A DNA stretch of 64,000 bases, taken from the NCBI GenBank assembly GCA_023333565.1, contig JAJKFH010004053.1, positions 4,464,001 through 4,528,000 of the forward strand, in the 5' to 3' direction. Positions 24,801-39,800 of this stretch are shown here, in pieces. Below the pieces are notes generated by a model, which saw only the letters and a list, made by a program, of their open reading frames with translations, searched no databases and was not told the DNA's origin. The stretch is from Puffinus mauretanicus (Eukaryota > Chordata > Aves > Procellariiformes > Procellariidae). Positions within the stretch are counted from its first letter, which is position 1. The number at the start of each line of letters is the position of its first letter. The position numbers and the translations under genes are program-made.

Positions 24801-27800
24801 TATCCATATATATGAGTACATCTCAACACTTTTAATTCCTTGGAACCAACAGATTTATTCCTACATCTCCAAAACCAAATCACACACACCCCCCATCAAA
24901 AACCGACCTCCACCTCCCTGTGCAAAACCCCCACCACTCAAATAAGAGAAGCAGATTAGAACTCAGGTTTTCTAGATGAAGGTAGGAAATAGTCTTACTT
25001 ATACTAACTGCTAAACAGTGTTAGGTACTCTCAACCCAAATGCAGCTGCAGATCCTCTATTCATCTGAGGAACTACAGGAAGGTATCAAGATTTTATGCA
25101 AAAGAAATTAATCTAGTCTATTCTTTAAATGACTTGTTTCCATAGGATTAACACAAACGGAAGTTAAACAAAAAAGTTACAGCAAAGCCAAGGGTGTAAG
25201 GATGGAATTAAGTGCTGTCAGAATGTTCTGACCCCCTCACTTTGCACAGCATCAAGAAGTTAAGGTTTCTGCTCCGAAAAGTACACAGGTGGCATCACAG
25301 GTGATGCATATTTGACCACAAGCCCCCTAACGAGCCCCAAAACCAGATGAGGCACAAACTGGAGCCAGCAGCTCCAGGTAGGTAACACAGTTCTGAAGTC
25401 AGAACTGTAATCAGACACGGCAAACAGATCCTGTACCAGGCCAAACATCGCTGCCACCAAGAGCCTCAGAAACAAGGCTATAAACACCACACGACTCCCA
25501 TCCCCTGAGAAGGTTCTCTTCAAATTAAAATTTATATTAGCTGAGCTCTGGGGAGAAACAGTTTGCATCAATATATTTGTGGACAAATCCCAATGTGTCA
25601 CCAAGGTGCCAGGTAAAAAAGCTTGATATTAGAGCTCAACCTAGAATTGCTCTATAGCCATTTAGTCACATAAAATATGACCATACGTTCTTATCTATAT
25701 GCAAAACGGATGTTTCCACTTTTCTTTAGCAGTAAATTACTAGCCAGCCAATTTATGCACTCATTTTACTTCAACATCCTATACTTTTTTTACTACTTAA
25801 AGGCACGCAACTCAGAGAAACAACTTGCGCAGAGGTACTTGTTCATTATTCTTCATTCCCCCTTATAAAATGAGCAGATCCTAAATGGTCCTCCAGTCAC
25901 CTGCTCCCTACAGTTCTGACAACATAGTGCAGCGTTATGGAAGCTTGCCAAGTTATTTCTTTTTGATAGTAAACAGAAGATCAATTCCTGTTAAAACTCT
26001 TCAAGACAATGCATGTCAACATGCATCATCATTTTCATGTTGATCATGAACTGCCTCCTTTCTCCTCACTGTTTCCAAGGCAATGAATGCCAGTCAGATG
26101 TACACCTTCACCTAGTGCTTCCCCCCACCCCAGAACTTCCTGCTCTAATTAGGAAAGGCACTTAGCCAAGGCCATAAATACCACTCTTGCTAACAGTACA
26201 AGAGCACAGAGCAACATGCCTAGTCAGCTGCTTCATGTTACCTCCCCAAACCACCCCGTTACTCCACCCAAGTCCTTATTTGCGTTAAGTCTTTGCCTAG
26301 TATGGGAGGGATATACATGCAGAGGTTGAACCTTGAAACATCAGGTCTCTGACATGACAAACATACTTCAACGGTCACTGCAATTTAACTATTTAAGGTA
26401 CCAAGTAATTAAAGCATGTTTTGCTTGCTTCTGTAAAATTAAATACGAATTTCCTGTTTTTACAGAAATCTAGTGTCCCCATCATCATTCCACACATTCA
26501 AAACACTTCGAAAGTAGTCTTTTTGAAACACATCAAAGTCTGGCTTGATCTGTAGCACAAACATTACATATTGCCCCTTCACTGAAACTCGAGAATAGTG
26601 GTGTCTATTACATCTCATTAACTCCAGAGGTATTGTCCTCCTTTATCGGCAAGGAAACAAACAAAAATGGATCATTTGACAACACAAAATAAGCACATAA
26701 AACATAGATGAGACTTTTAGAATAAGACTCCCTTTGTTCACATTTGAGTTTCTGATGCCAGGCTAGCAATATTTTTCATTCATTCCTGATACCAATAGAA
26801 GGATCAAATGACTGGAAACTAAAGAGGCAATAGGAGGCATAGGTCATAAAAGATACATGAAGGAATGAAAATCCACATAGATTTCAATAAGATCTATTAA
26901 AAAACAAGTGTGTCCATTTTCACACAGCACATTATATTTTATTTTTACTTATTTTACTTATTCGGATTTGATCACCAAAAAGCAAGATGCAAAGGAGCAC
27001 ACTAGCCTTGGAAAAATATTCTTTAGAAAATCATAGCACAACCAACTACTTGTCAATCATCCCCAACAAAGTTTTTAAAGTTTTCACAGTTAGCTTTTCA
27101 GAGATTCCTGCAGGCTTTTACTCACCATTAATGCATACTAGAATACTCGAAGAACGGGCAACATCCTACCTGTGTTTTTTGATTCCATTAGACAGCGACT
27201 CCCCACTGCCACAAACTTTTTCTTCAGACATGCTTGAAGTTATTGTATCTTTTGAATCCATGCTGTCCTCTAATGAGTAGGCTGTTGTTGTTTCAAACCC
27301 ACTTAACGATTTTTCAGATTCTGAATCTGCAAAAGAGCAGGTGCATGTTAATGAATCTACAGCCTGTGCTAGACTTCAGTCACTAACAGATCTTCCCTCT
27401 TTGTACAAAACTGAAACCTAAGTAGACTACTGTGTCCTGGTGACAGCATGCATTTGGTAAGTAACTAGTACTGCCACAGAACGCTCCAGCTCTGTATGTA
27501 GATATAGAGATTGCGAAAGTAATCAGTAGATTAAAAATCCTCTATCAAACAGAGCCAAAATTGACATTTTTATTAAATTGAAGCTACTATAACTTGCTTA
27601 GGACAAGTGCCAGTGTCGTTTAGATGCCAGTATCTTACCTAACTAAATACCAGTTACCTCAACATTCAAATACTGACTCCTCCTATGTAAGATTTCAGTT
27701 TGGTCTAAATTCTTAGGCACTCGGTGCTGTTCAGCAACCTTCACTTCCCAACTTACTACGCAAGTATCAAAGAACAGAAGGAGGTATCATATACAGTGGA

Positions 27801-30800
27801 TTACATTAGCCACGTAAGTCCCAGCAAAGTCTAAATGATAAGCTCACCAATCAATAAGATAAACTTTGTACTCTGGAAGGTAGGTTAATAGTACAATCCA
27901 CACCACACCTAAACTAAAAACAACATCAATGAAACCACCTTATTTCCAACCAGTGTTTTGGTCAGGTAGTGCTTGACCAGCTCTGGAGAAGAATCAGTCT
28001 TGCCCCGAATCACAAAGTAAAAATTCCCTGGCAAAAGGCTGTATTTTAGTTTCATGTTTTTCTTTCAAACTTGACAAGATTGTCAAAAGATTATCCAATT
28101 GCAAGTTCCAAGCAGCAAGGGAACAGCTCAAGACAAGTGAAGAGGCACCAATTTCTATCCCATTTGCGAAATCCTTTAGCAGAAACCAGGTGCAACACTG
28201 AATGGTAAACAGCTTAATGCAAGCCTCATCGCTTCTGAAAAAAGCGAATCCAAACTGTAGTAGACACCATTCCTGCTATGTACTTCTTTCAGCATATGCT
28301 ACTGCTCTTGGCTGCAAATACCCAGAAAAATAATTGCAAGATTAGTCACACTCTCACACACAGATTCTAATTCAAACCTAGTAATCAAAACCTGCTGAAG
28401 TAGTAGTCCATCCAAAAGAATATCTCAGTCACAGCTGTCCATTGCCAGGTGCTTTCTTGTTTTCTCTTAAAAAATGATGCCAGTAACTTCTCCAGAATGT
28501 AAATTATATGTTGCTTTGGTGAAGGGGACAGTGACAAGAGGACTTTCTACTACATCCAGGTTACATAAGGGTCAAGAACAGGACAAAATCCTGATGAATG
28601 GATGGGCTGTGCCACAATGTCTCCATCCTCTCTAGAGAGGGTGAGATCTAGAAGCATAAAGGAGATCTTTGCTTTCATTAAAAACATCCACCCCTATCCT
28701 CATCAAGACAGTACTTGAAATTAAGCCAGTTGCTAGGGAATGAAAAGAACTGCCAGCTGGTGCTAAGGATATGTTAAAAAAGTGGACTGGCACTCCAGAG
28801 AACCTTCTCACAAGCTTCCCCAAATTTGTCAGTCTAGTTCTATGCCAAATTATGATATAACTTACCAAAGCATGAGTTCAGTGGGTACTGTATATAACAA
28901 GTAGGATAAGGAGAAGCATTTTTACTTGTGGACAAGTCTTACATAAAATACAGATTTCTCCAGAGATCATAAGCCCAGGTAGTCAGGAAAACACTGTTGC
29001 GTATCCAAATATCACAGAGGAAGAGACACTCTAGCAGTGTAACACAACTTGGCCTCAGCATCCTGACCACACGACAAGCTATAAATCCCTTCAAGGTAAG
29101 TATTCCACCTCCCTATTGAAAGAGCTGCTCAACTGTGCCAACAGTTATCGTGACAAGGAAAGCATGAAGCAAACCCTGTAACATAAAGCAAAGAGTCTGC
29201 CTCCTGTAAGGCTCCCTTCTTCTTCTATACCATCCAGGACTGTCTTGTTTTCAGACAAGAGTCATGACACACAATTCCCTCTATTTGAGTTTCTTCAACA
29301 GACATAGGACTCCAGAGGCGGAAAGGGAAGAATAGGTAAGCTTCACCAGAACTCTCTGATATGCTCCTCAGTATAACAAGGATTTTTAAACGCTACACAT
29401 TATCAGTTCTCCTAATGCTGGCCTTACAGTGCTGAGACACAATTATGCTGGACTGAGCTCAGCACCTGCAAACCTCTCCAGAGCTGTAGACACTGACCAG
29501 CCAGCCTTCTCCAGGGCACATGCCTTACTTAATACAAGAGTAATACATGCTATACAACAAAGAACAGTAGAAGAACGAAACCAGACACTGTTACAAGAAA
29601 TTGCTCTCTAGAGACATCTCTCCCATTTTCCTGAGAAATGGCTCTGATTGAGAAAGTATGTCTACAACAGCTCCTGCCATCAAAAATATCAATCTCCAAT
29701 CCCTAAATCTCAGCTACCTCCTTTGACCCAACGAGCTTAACAAGCCTTGAGAGTTTGTTTAGGTGTCAGAGTGAACAAGCCTAGTACTGTATTGTGAACA
29801 CAGATCAACAAGCAACTCAAACCGAGCTTTTCCCTGTGTACTTGCAGCTAACTCTTTTCTGAATTAAGATTTGCATACTCCCCCATCACTGCAAAAAAAG
29901 ATTTATATTCACAAGTTGCTACAGAGCAGCTGTCAAACAGATGACTAGGAGAAAATGAGATATTTTTTCTATTGAACTTAAGGGGGTGTGAGCTGAGGAG
30001 GGGGGAGAAGGAATAAGAGTCCCTGTTCAGAAGCCAAAATTTTTAAGTGATCTTTGAGACAAGATCAGGCTGACTAGGAAGCACTCCAGCTCATGAAACC
30101 TGAAGTGTCAGGGTAACAGTAAAAACACCAGCTACATTTTGCAAGAATGGGAGAGCAAGGGGAAACAGCAGAAGCAGTGACAGAAACTTAACTCAAGGGA
30201 AGTGCATCTCTTATTGCAACAACTGGTAAGTCTTCAGTTCCACATAGAAAAGTTTGGCCAACGTATTTGACTAATAAATACACCTGAGAAAGGTAGTGTT
30301 TAACCACTGGCAAGGTTGGGTTTGAATTCTGACCAGGTGTTTCCCATCCCTCTCTGAGATACTTGAATTAATTCTTTTAACTACATTCAAGGCAAGAAGT
30401 CCACAGGCAACAGTGTTCTCACAGATGTTGTGGAGAATTTCTGGTACGTGTTCAAAAAAAGCCACTTGACAAACAACCCTAAACACGGAAGGAAGGGCAG
30501 TAAGTTTCTATGCTTTTTGTACGATTTTTACTTTTATGTGAGCTGATAACTGGAGACAAATGAGGAAGTGAGCAAAAGCAACAGAACTAGTCTACTACTT
30601 CTTGTGCCATTTCATTTAGGAACATTATTTATAAACACAGCACCCATTAGTGGTACCTAACAGTTGAAGCTGTACTATGACTAAAGGTTAGCTGTACTAT
30701 AACTAAAGGTTAGCTTTAGTATAATCTAAATATTCCTGTAGCTAAATACTTGCTTTTATAGTAAGATTCCATCTATGTAAAACCATCAATACTCCCCTCA

Positions 30801-33800
30801 ACACACACAAAAGCTGTGTTTGCAGAAAAACCCCACCTCACAGATAAAACCTGTTAAAGAGAAAAATCAGGACAGTTCTAAGCTCTTCCCAAATTGGGCG
30901 TGCAATTTGCATATAACCAGGGAATATTATCTGCCTTGTGGATGGACTCTGCATTTGTATTCCGTTTTCATGCGCTTCCTGAGGTTTATATACTTAATCA
31001 AAGCTAATAACTTCTCCTGCTCTCTAGGAGATACCATTGGTCTTAGTAAATTTTGCTACTTGTTTAGTTTTTCTTCCCTTCCCCAGTGCCCCCCCGCTCC
31101 GCCCCACCCTGCTTTAAACATAGAAGAAGTTTGACACATGTTAAGCATTCAATCCTGAAACTGAGAGCTCCAGCACTCCATGTGCTATCGAGTTTAATTA
31201 CACATTTCCACCACTCCCATGATGAGAGGATCACCGCACTGCACCGGGAGGCACTGTTAACTGACCTATTGCTATCAGAGTTCAGATTAGCAATACCCTT
31301 AACTTTGCTATTCTTAACACTAGATACCGTGCTTTGTAAACACAAATAAACTCCCATTTCCTGTAGGTTCTTCCTTTCGTATTCAGTATCTACTGCTCTC
31401 CCATTGCAGGGATTTAGGAGTTACCACAACAGCCAGAAAGCATTGATAATAGCATATCACTTAAAAATAAAAAGAGGAGAGACTTCAGCAAATAAACTAC
31501 TACTTCAGTAAGCAATCTTACCACATTACATTTTCCTCACCCCAGTTTTGGGAAAGAAAGAGGATATTTCTGTGATTGTGCTCACAATTTCTACACAGAA
31601 CTACACAACACAGACTTATCAGTGACCAATTTAGTCTATGCCAACATTAGCAGGTAGCACGGCTCAGTTGGAGCAGATTTGCGAGCCAAACAGATGGTGC
31701 TGAGGACTTAATGCTTCAACTAGACACATTTCTGGTGGTGTTCTCTTCAGATCAGCTCTACTCTCCTACCACAGACTGAGTGTCCAATAGCAACCGGACT
31801 GTATCTTCTGATTCAGCTTCATTCAGGAGTCTGGTTCATGCAATCAGATTGCTCCACAATGTGAATCAGAGCATGGTAAATGGGGACAAGTAGCTGCTGC
31901 TGTGAACGTATCCTTTTTAATGCACTCCTTGTTCAAAAACCTGTTTGAAAAGTCTTGCATTGCTCTGAACTGTCACAGCTAGTGATACTTTCATTGAGAG
32001 TAAACAAGCAGAAGTGTCTAATATGCAGACAACATTCTTTTAAAAAAACAGAACAAAAAGCAGCAGTGGCTGCTTCTTTCAACCTGTCAAGTCAAAGCTA
32101 ACGATTCTTCAGCTCAAAGTGCAAGCCTAGTTATGCAATACTCTCACTTCTAAACTCACTCCTACGGTGGAGATTTAAAAATTCAGAGAACTGTAACTAG
32201 AAAAAGATGGTATCCTAATAGAAAAAATACTCTCAAAGTAGTGGCATTTTTCCACTATGTGACATTATAACTTGTCACATCACCCTGTTAAAACACATTG
32301 GTGTTTGCTCAATCTCCTATGCAGCCTAGTAAGATAATTGATGAATATATCTTTTTATCCAAAATCAATATAATTTAACTTAATAAAATACTATCAGACT
32401 GCAAATCAGGTTTAGCAAAAGCTTTGAAGACAAAGTCCTAGTAGTTTACATTTCTGGAGATAGGAATTTTTAACTTCTGACAATTAGGCCTAGTCAATGC
32501 TCTCTCTTATGAAAATATTTATGATCATATCCCGTCTCATTAGCCCAAGAAAGACGACCCACATTCCCAAACTCTGAGCCAGTCATATATCCCCGACTCC
32601 TCTGCTCTCACTGTATTCTTGCCATACAGAGACAAAAAGCCTTTTAGCTGAGACTCCACAGACACGTCAGAAAAGCAAGAGGGTTAGAAAGTATTACCAA
32701 GATCCCAGTGATTAGTGAAAAAAACCCACCTCAAACCACACCCACAAAAAACTAATTCCTTTTGTGCTTACGATGAAAGTCATAACATGCATCCAGCAGC
32801 CAGGAAAATATGTCACATTTCCCTTTCTCTAGCCCCCAAAAAATCAGAGTGCCCTTCCCCCAAACTCGTGCCTTCAGAGACAGAGAGGACCCTAACCACT
32901 GCCAAGCACTGAATGTGAACAACCGAGAGAAGAGAATCTAACACAAGTCTGATGAAGTTGACAGACAGTCAAGAAAGTGAGTCCGTCCTGGAAAATTATT
33001 TAAATTGTAATCAAGATGAATTATGTCAAGTAATTTCTCCTGAAGGAGAGAGAATTGACATATATGTTTTTTATATGTATGTCTGTGTATATATATATAT
33101 GTATGTGTGTGTATATATACGCTCAACAAGTTTCGCAGTTATACAAATCCACTTGATGTGATTTTTTTGCAGCTTCGGGTGACAAGAACACCACCTCTCC
33201 CAGCTAGAGAGGAGGCTTTGGACACTTTCATTCAAGAAGATTTAGAGACTGGGTCAGTTATGAGATGTATAGACTAACAGCTGAGTATTCTCTCATATAC
33301 ACAAAGCAAGCCTGGCTGGAGAGACTACATTCCAGCAGCACCAGATAAACACTATTCTTTGCTTTGTTTCAACAAGCAAAGAGCCTGAGGCCTTTCAGCA
33401 GAATTGTTCGTTTGGTTCTGGTTGAAGAACCCGTTTCTAGTGTTCCTCAATCTCTTCTCCTCCTTGAAGACTTGATAAATTTGTTAGTCTGCCAAGCAGC
33501 AAAGTCTGCTGTTGATTCGCTGCGTTCCTGTGCTAGTGCTATACTTGAGCATAGACTCCACTTTGCCTGGTTTTATTCTCTGCTTAAGCTGCGCACTGCG
33601 GAACAGCTATCAAAGAGTCTGGGAACACTGCTTTTCTCATCTGTCAGAAGCATCAGACAGTTCAGCTCGCAGAAAAAGTAACCCCATACTTGCTTGTGAA
33701 GTATGCCATCACAACCTAATTATCTGCTACAGTTAGACTATGTTCACCCTCAAGCTTTTCCAGATCCTTCATAGTTGTAGACAGCTGTGCGCTGTGGGAT

Positions 33801-36800
33801 CACCCAGTTAGAGCTATTATTGAGCTGCACTATGTACAGCCTCTCTATACAAATGCATGTTGTAATCTTCTTACGCTGTTCAGAGTTTTCCCAAATCACT
33901 ATTTGCATGTTCTGCACATGAAAATATGAAAGTTACTAAACTGAAGAGCAGACAAAGAAAAGATATTTCAGAAATGCACACAGGATTTTGATTCATCCTT
34001 TTCTTCCACCTGTGACACTTAAGGTATACAAAAGTGAAATAAAACAAGCCTTTCTTAACCTCATTAACCCTCGAAACTAGGGATTTTCATGGACTGATCT
34101 TAACAACAAAACAAAAGAAAAAACACACACCACCATGGAGAAAGCAAGTCAGAAGGCTACCAGATACAGTTACATCTCCTAAAATAGGAGCCTTAAGTTT
34201 TGCTATTTAAAAAAAGGCATAGATACCCAAGCAATCACGACTGCCCTGTGGTTTTGTAACTTTTTGTCATGCTAAGGTGAAACAATACAACCCTACAGGT
34301 GAACAGGCAAATTTTGAGAAGCCTGCTCATAAAGCACATGAAGCATTCTCCTAAAATTAGTTCCACGTTAGAAAGGCAGAGATTTCACTTAAAGTGAGAC
34401 TGTTCCCACACCCTCATCGCCCCTCCAACACACTCGTCACACACGTGCTGGCTACACACTCACATTCTGGACATCATCACTTACCTGAAACAGCATCATA
34501 GAACTGCTCTTCACTGATGATGCTGAGAGGCGGAGATCCCTTAACCAGAGACTGCTCTAGTTCATGGTGTTCAGTAGCTAGCGTCTCTAAAGCTTCTGAC
34601 AAGATCTTGTTTTTCTCCTGCTCATGCTCCAGTTTCAAATTCCTCACCTATAAGTAGATACACGTATGAATAAAATCTCATCTCTCTGAAGAATGTGTAG
34701 CTGGAAGCTATTTAGAAAATAGACTCTAATAAATAAATAACTAGCAAACAGCTGGAACTGAAATCACATAGATTAATGAGAATACCACAGTATTTTTGTG
34801 ATGACAATAAGGTTGTTACTCAGCATTTTCAGTAGTTGAGACATCTGACAAATAAGATCTGACAGTATAAATCACAATTCCACAAGTGAATTCAGGCCAG
34901 ATAACTATACGTTAAAACAGAGGGGAAATATTTACAACTCTGCTTGGATGACCTTAACTATGGAGTTAGTGATCAGTTTCTACACGCACCAAGCTCCTTG
35001 TACTAGTCTGCTCTAATTTGCGCCAAGCAGCATCATCTAAATTGAATTACAGGGCAAATGTGAATGCCAGCTACAAATAACTGCAACTGAACTATGAGCT
35101 GAAAACATTTAACCCTGAGGATTACAGAAGGAGGTTAAAAAAGATTCCTCTACTAACCGATTTAACATGGATATAAACAGCCCTCCCTCTCCACTCCCAA
35201 AACAGTTTACAGAGGAGCCAGAAGCTGACAAAAAAAGAAGCCCAGCCACCAGATGGTGGACGTTTTTTTTAAGCCTACAAATGCAACCAGCTCCAGAGAG
35301 GATGATGTTATCCACGTTTTCAGTCCAGGACTAGTAACGGAAGAGCAACATGTCCTTCCTGTTTCCTCCCGGGTTTTTTTGCTGGTGCTTTCCCACCTCC
35401 TCTTTCTGCCAGGGGAGGAGAGAGGGCTGTAGCTGAAGGCTCAGGAAGGGCCTCTTCTCCCAGCCCAGCAAGGCTTCAATGTGCTACTTCTCCTCCAGTC
35501 CCTAAACCATTGACTCTTTTCCTTTCTCTTCCTTTCCTCCCTTCCAGTCCCTTTTTAAAAGCATGCCCAAGCCCTGCCTTGTTCTCTAGTTTACTCTCAA
35601 AGGTCAGTTTACAACGCTAATTCCCCCTCCACTAAGAACATGCAAGGACATGGCAATTAATCTCTTGGAACAGTTACAGGGACAACTTACACACTTTCCT
35701 AAGCAACTTACACATATACCAACGTTACGTTTTTGAATCTAATTTAAGAACTGTTCGTATGTCCTATCTGGTTACACTTTAGATTACAGCTTTACTTTGG
35801 AGGCTTCAGCCCCCTCAGTTATAACAACCACTCAAATAGTGGATTCAGAGTCGGGCACAAATGAGGGTGTGCAGATTTAGAGGCTAGAAAGGAGATACTA
35901 AAGCAGAATTACCACTTCCAGAGAAGAGTTTCTATGCTGGCAGTAACGTATACTCCGGAGAAAGACTTATGGAAGAAATTTTCACCCCCTCAGTTGTGCC
36001 AAATACTAAATCAACTAGTTTGGCTGCCAGGCTCTGAGTGTAAAGGGGCAATCCAATTAAATGATAATTAAAAGGGTATAAAATCGGGTTGCTAATTGAA
36101 AGCAATAAAACCAGTAAGTCACTTACTGTTTAATAGTTTTACCCTGAACAAAATGAAAAAAGTCTGGACTAGTTACTGTCACTTTCATTTAAAGTTCACT
36201 TTGACAGTACCGATGAAGCCAATTACTGCAATGTTTCATAAAAATCAGACACACCACTGCAAAAGATCTGTTATTAAGCAGTTTCTGCAGGGGTTACATT
36301 TTGTATACTATCAAATAGTTAAGGAACTGCCCATTTAGAGAAACAGCATCAGTATTTCACTCTCCTGAGAGAGGGAAGGTGGAGGACTGAAAATAAAATA
36401 GTACTTTTCATTATTACTAAACAGCAAAGTAAAACCAGTTATTAAAATGGTGTTTGCAATTTTTTTTGTGGTATTGAATTAGATGCCTTTATGCTCATAT
36501 GTTTTGTTTTGATAAATGATTTGAATGATTTAAATCTTTACCTAAAACTTAAGTTTCAACGTTATTTAACAGCAAATTGAAAGAAAATCAAAATATATCT
36601 AACAAACCCCAGATGAACCTTTTTTTGCATCCCCTAGAAGCACAGTAGTGTGACTAAACAAGCAACAACAAATACAGGCTTAAGATAAAGCCCCCCACAA
36701 AGTCTTTTATTGACTTTAAGGTTCCTCTGCCCTATCGTAATGTAGAGCTATTCAGAATTGCAGAAGATGTACTGGAAAAAAATTCCCTTTTTGGAAAAGG

Positions 36801-39800
36801 GGAGCCAGCTTTACAGTAAGGTTCACTTTTCTGTGTACTTCCAGACTTCCTAGCTGCCAAACACTTACTAGCACAGCAATTAAGCACTACTAGGTAGGTA
36901 GTACCTAGTAGGCAACAAAAAAAAGCTTTTCATCAGTTACATAAGCAACACAAGGCTAGCCACAAGCTAAGGAAAAATGAAAACATGTTTAAGTTTGTTG
37001 CTTGTAACCTTTGGGATGTTCATTCATACCTGAATGAACCGGTTTTAAAGCAACCTTAGTTCAATACTTGGAGATGAAAGACCAATATAAAAATTTTGTC
37101 AACAGTACTGAGCCTGTGGGATGGACACACACGTTCAGAAAGCTGAGAGATTGCTCTACCAACCTCTACAGCCTAGTACTCGGTGAAGGGTAAGAGTTTA
37201 TACTAGCAGCTCTTTGAAGGTAGTGGTCTGGAAATACTGTCTGTAACCACACTATGTCCTTAAGCACCAAAACAGTTCTACAGTGTCAATGTGAGAACTC
37301 AAAAAAACAAACCAACAAAAAAAACCCCACAAAAATGTTCTACTGCCATTATTCGACTGATTTCACCTGTAGAAAAGTAATACTTGTAGTACAAGCTTCA
37401 TGTACTCTACTTAAAAATACAGGTATCACTGGAGAAATAACCTTGTTTGAAATAAGCATACTGTTTATTTTTATTTTTTAAACACAAAGCAGCTTTAAGC
37501 AATACCACCATTTTGTCACCTTGTCTTTTAATATTGACAAGATAAATCTCCTAAAACCTTCTTGCAGTAATTTGGCTGTAAAGGTCGGCGGTTTGGGGTT
37601 TTTTTCCAGAACCACATGCTCCATTCTTCCAAGCTTAACAAGATATATGCAGGCAGATTGGCACTATTTTCAAAGCATAAGTTTATTGAACCACATAATT
37701 GACCAACTGAGTGATAGGTTTTCCCAAAATGTAAGAAGTAGATTGCTGTTATGCATAATTTTCCATACTTTATTTTTCATTCACAAGACTTGGCCAATGA
37801 TTAAGTTCTAAGGTGAATTATTCCATCTTCCTGGCTACACCACCACCACCATTTTTGGAGATGACACTTCAGCTTTATCCCTTTTCCCAAAATTTTTTCT
37901 TTCCCATTCTGTCTTTCTTCAGTGTCCCAACACAAAAACAACCGCAAGATTATAGAAGGAACCTCCAGACTAGTTTTAAAAATGCTTATTAACACAAAAT
38001 CTTTAGGATCTATGTATAAAGCAGGAAGACGAGCACAAAACGACGAAGAAAACACCTGCTTTCAGAAGAATACGCATTTCAGTCTATTAAACTGGATGCA
38101 GATAGACCAACATTTTTCAGTGGAATATCACCCGATTTCGTGAAGTTGCATTAGCTGAGTACCGCACTATTTTACACAGCGACACAAACATTTATATAAG
38201 GTAGTAAATATCACATCAAAATGATGCAGATATCAGTGTATACACAGCTCTGGAAATCCAGCCTGAGCATACCAAGGAAAGTTTCAGAAGAGACATTTTA
38301 TTGACAGCCTGCATAAAGGCACAGCTTGTGATACAGCCGTGGTTTCTGTACCTTCGGTAGTGATGCCTGAGCTGAGGAAGAGACAGATGGCAATTCACAT
38401 TGTACTGGGTTCAGCTCCTCATCCTCCAGCTATGGAACAGCTGCCATCTTTTTGATCCCTGTTGCTGGTGCCCGCAATGCCAGTGCCACCATCACCGTCA
38501 TAAGCTCTCCACAGAGCTTCACAGGGACAGCGGCACAGAGCACTCTAGCGAGCCCAGCATGAGGCCAGCTGAGTTCCCGATGTTCAGCTGCTCAGGCTTC
38601 CTACCTTACCCTTGTCAGGAGCTATTCTGCACAAGAGCAATTCCAGTTATCAATAAAGTTGGGCTTGTGCTTGCACTGTTAGACAATGACAGTTAAGATC
38701 AGTCTTGTTTTCATCTCTAAGGAGAATACTATTATAGTGAAACTTCAGATTTACAATTGCTGATGGAAACTATCTAGCTTCGTCTCACAGAAGTAAACAA
38801 TCACTCGGTCATTAACCTTACAGCTATAGACACAGCTATAACCTGATACACTGACACAGAACCACGAAGACTTCAGTATCTAGGTCAGTGCAACAATTTT
38901 TTTTTTAAAAAATACTTCTCCAGCTGAAGAGGTTTGATAGCCAAGTTCTGGTGACTGGCTTCACTTCTGATTTAACTGAATGGGAATCTGCTTCCAACAG
39001 CTTCCCATAAATACTTGAGACCCTCAGGCTGTAAGCGCTGAATTGTGAGTTTAAATACTGAATTGAGTTATTTTAGCAGTCAGACCTCTATTTATTTTAT
39101 TTTATTTTTTTAAAAGGAAAGCAACAAGCTATTTGCAGACACTTCTATTGCCTTTCCATGCTATCAGAAATCCTGCTAAGCACAAAAGCATGGTTTAAAA
39201 GTTAACTCCTTCACTGCATATTACTAGCAGAAAGTTCACTTGCCAATTCCAAAATATCAAAAAGCTTATTTGCGTGTAACAAACACCAGTCCCATTCCTT
39301 TCTGTACCCTCAGCTTCCACGAGGTAGGTGGGACACTAGTAACATGCACCAAACCCCTATTTTTTCTTTTCTTTTTTTTTTTTTTTTTTTTTCCTTTTTT
39401 AAAGCCTGAAGTTTTGAACGGTATCGGCACAGCCTGTAACCAAGGCTTCTCTGTCATCCTGAAGACATCTCAATACAATACACAAAACACTTGCTTTGTT
39501 TGGTGCTGGATGCTTTTAATTTAAATTAATGCCTAACAACAGTGGCACTTTTGTGGGCTAGGAAAGGGTCACACCACTTATGCCCAGCTAATAAATGATC
39601 ATCTCAGCAACATGCTATTGCAGCTGCAAGTAAATCCTAAAAACAACACATAGCAAGCAAGGCATAGAACAAATACAGACACCTCAACAGTATGTAGGGC
39701 TACCTGCCTTTAACATTAGAATAGTAAATTAAAAGACAGCATACCTTAGCTCTAGGTTCTCCTGGACTGAGAGAGAGAAAAGACAGACTTCACAACACTG

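Larger units (their letters stand above)
27327..34484 (-). other. OSBPL1A intron
   Basis: A 7.2-kb intron. It contains a 22-bp tandem duplication (30669-30712) and a TA/TG microsatellite (33061-33120). No exon with family similarity was seen. Confidence 0.6.

Noticed and set aside
36887..36911. Perfect hairpin as a microRNA precursor
   Set aside because: The stem is only 10 bp, far shorter than a pre-miRNA, and the flanks do not extend the pairing.
39240..39524. 94-codon frame with a poly-Phe run (and its poly-Lys antisense)
   Set aside because: Created by the poly-T tract; no splice sites or family match.
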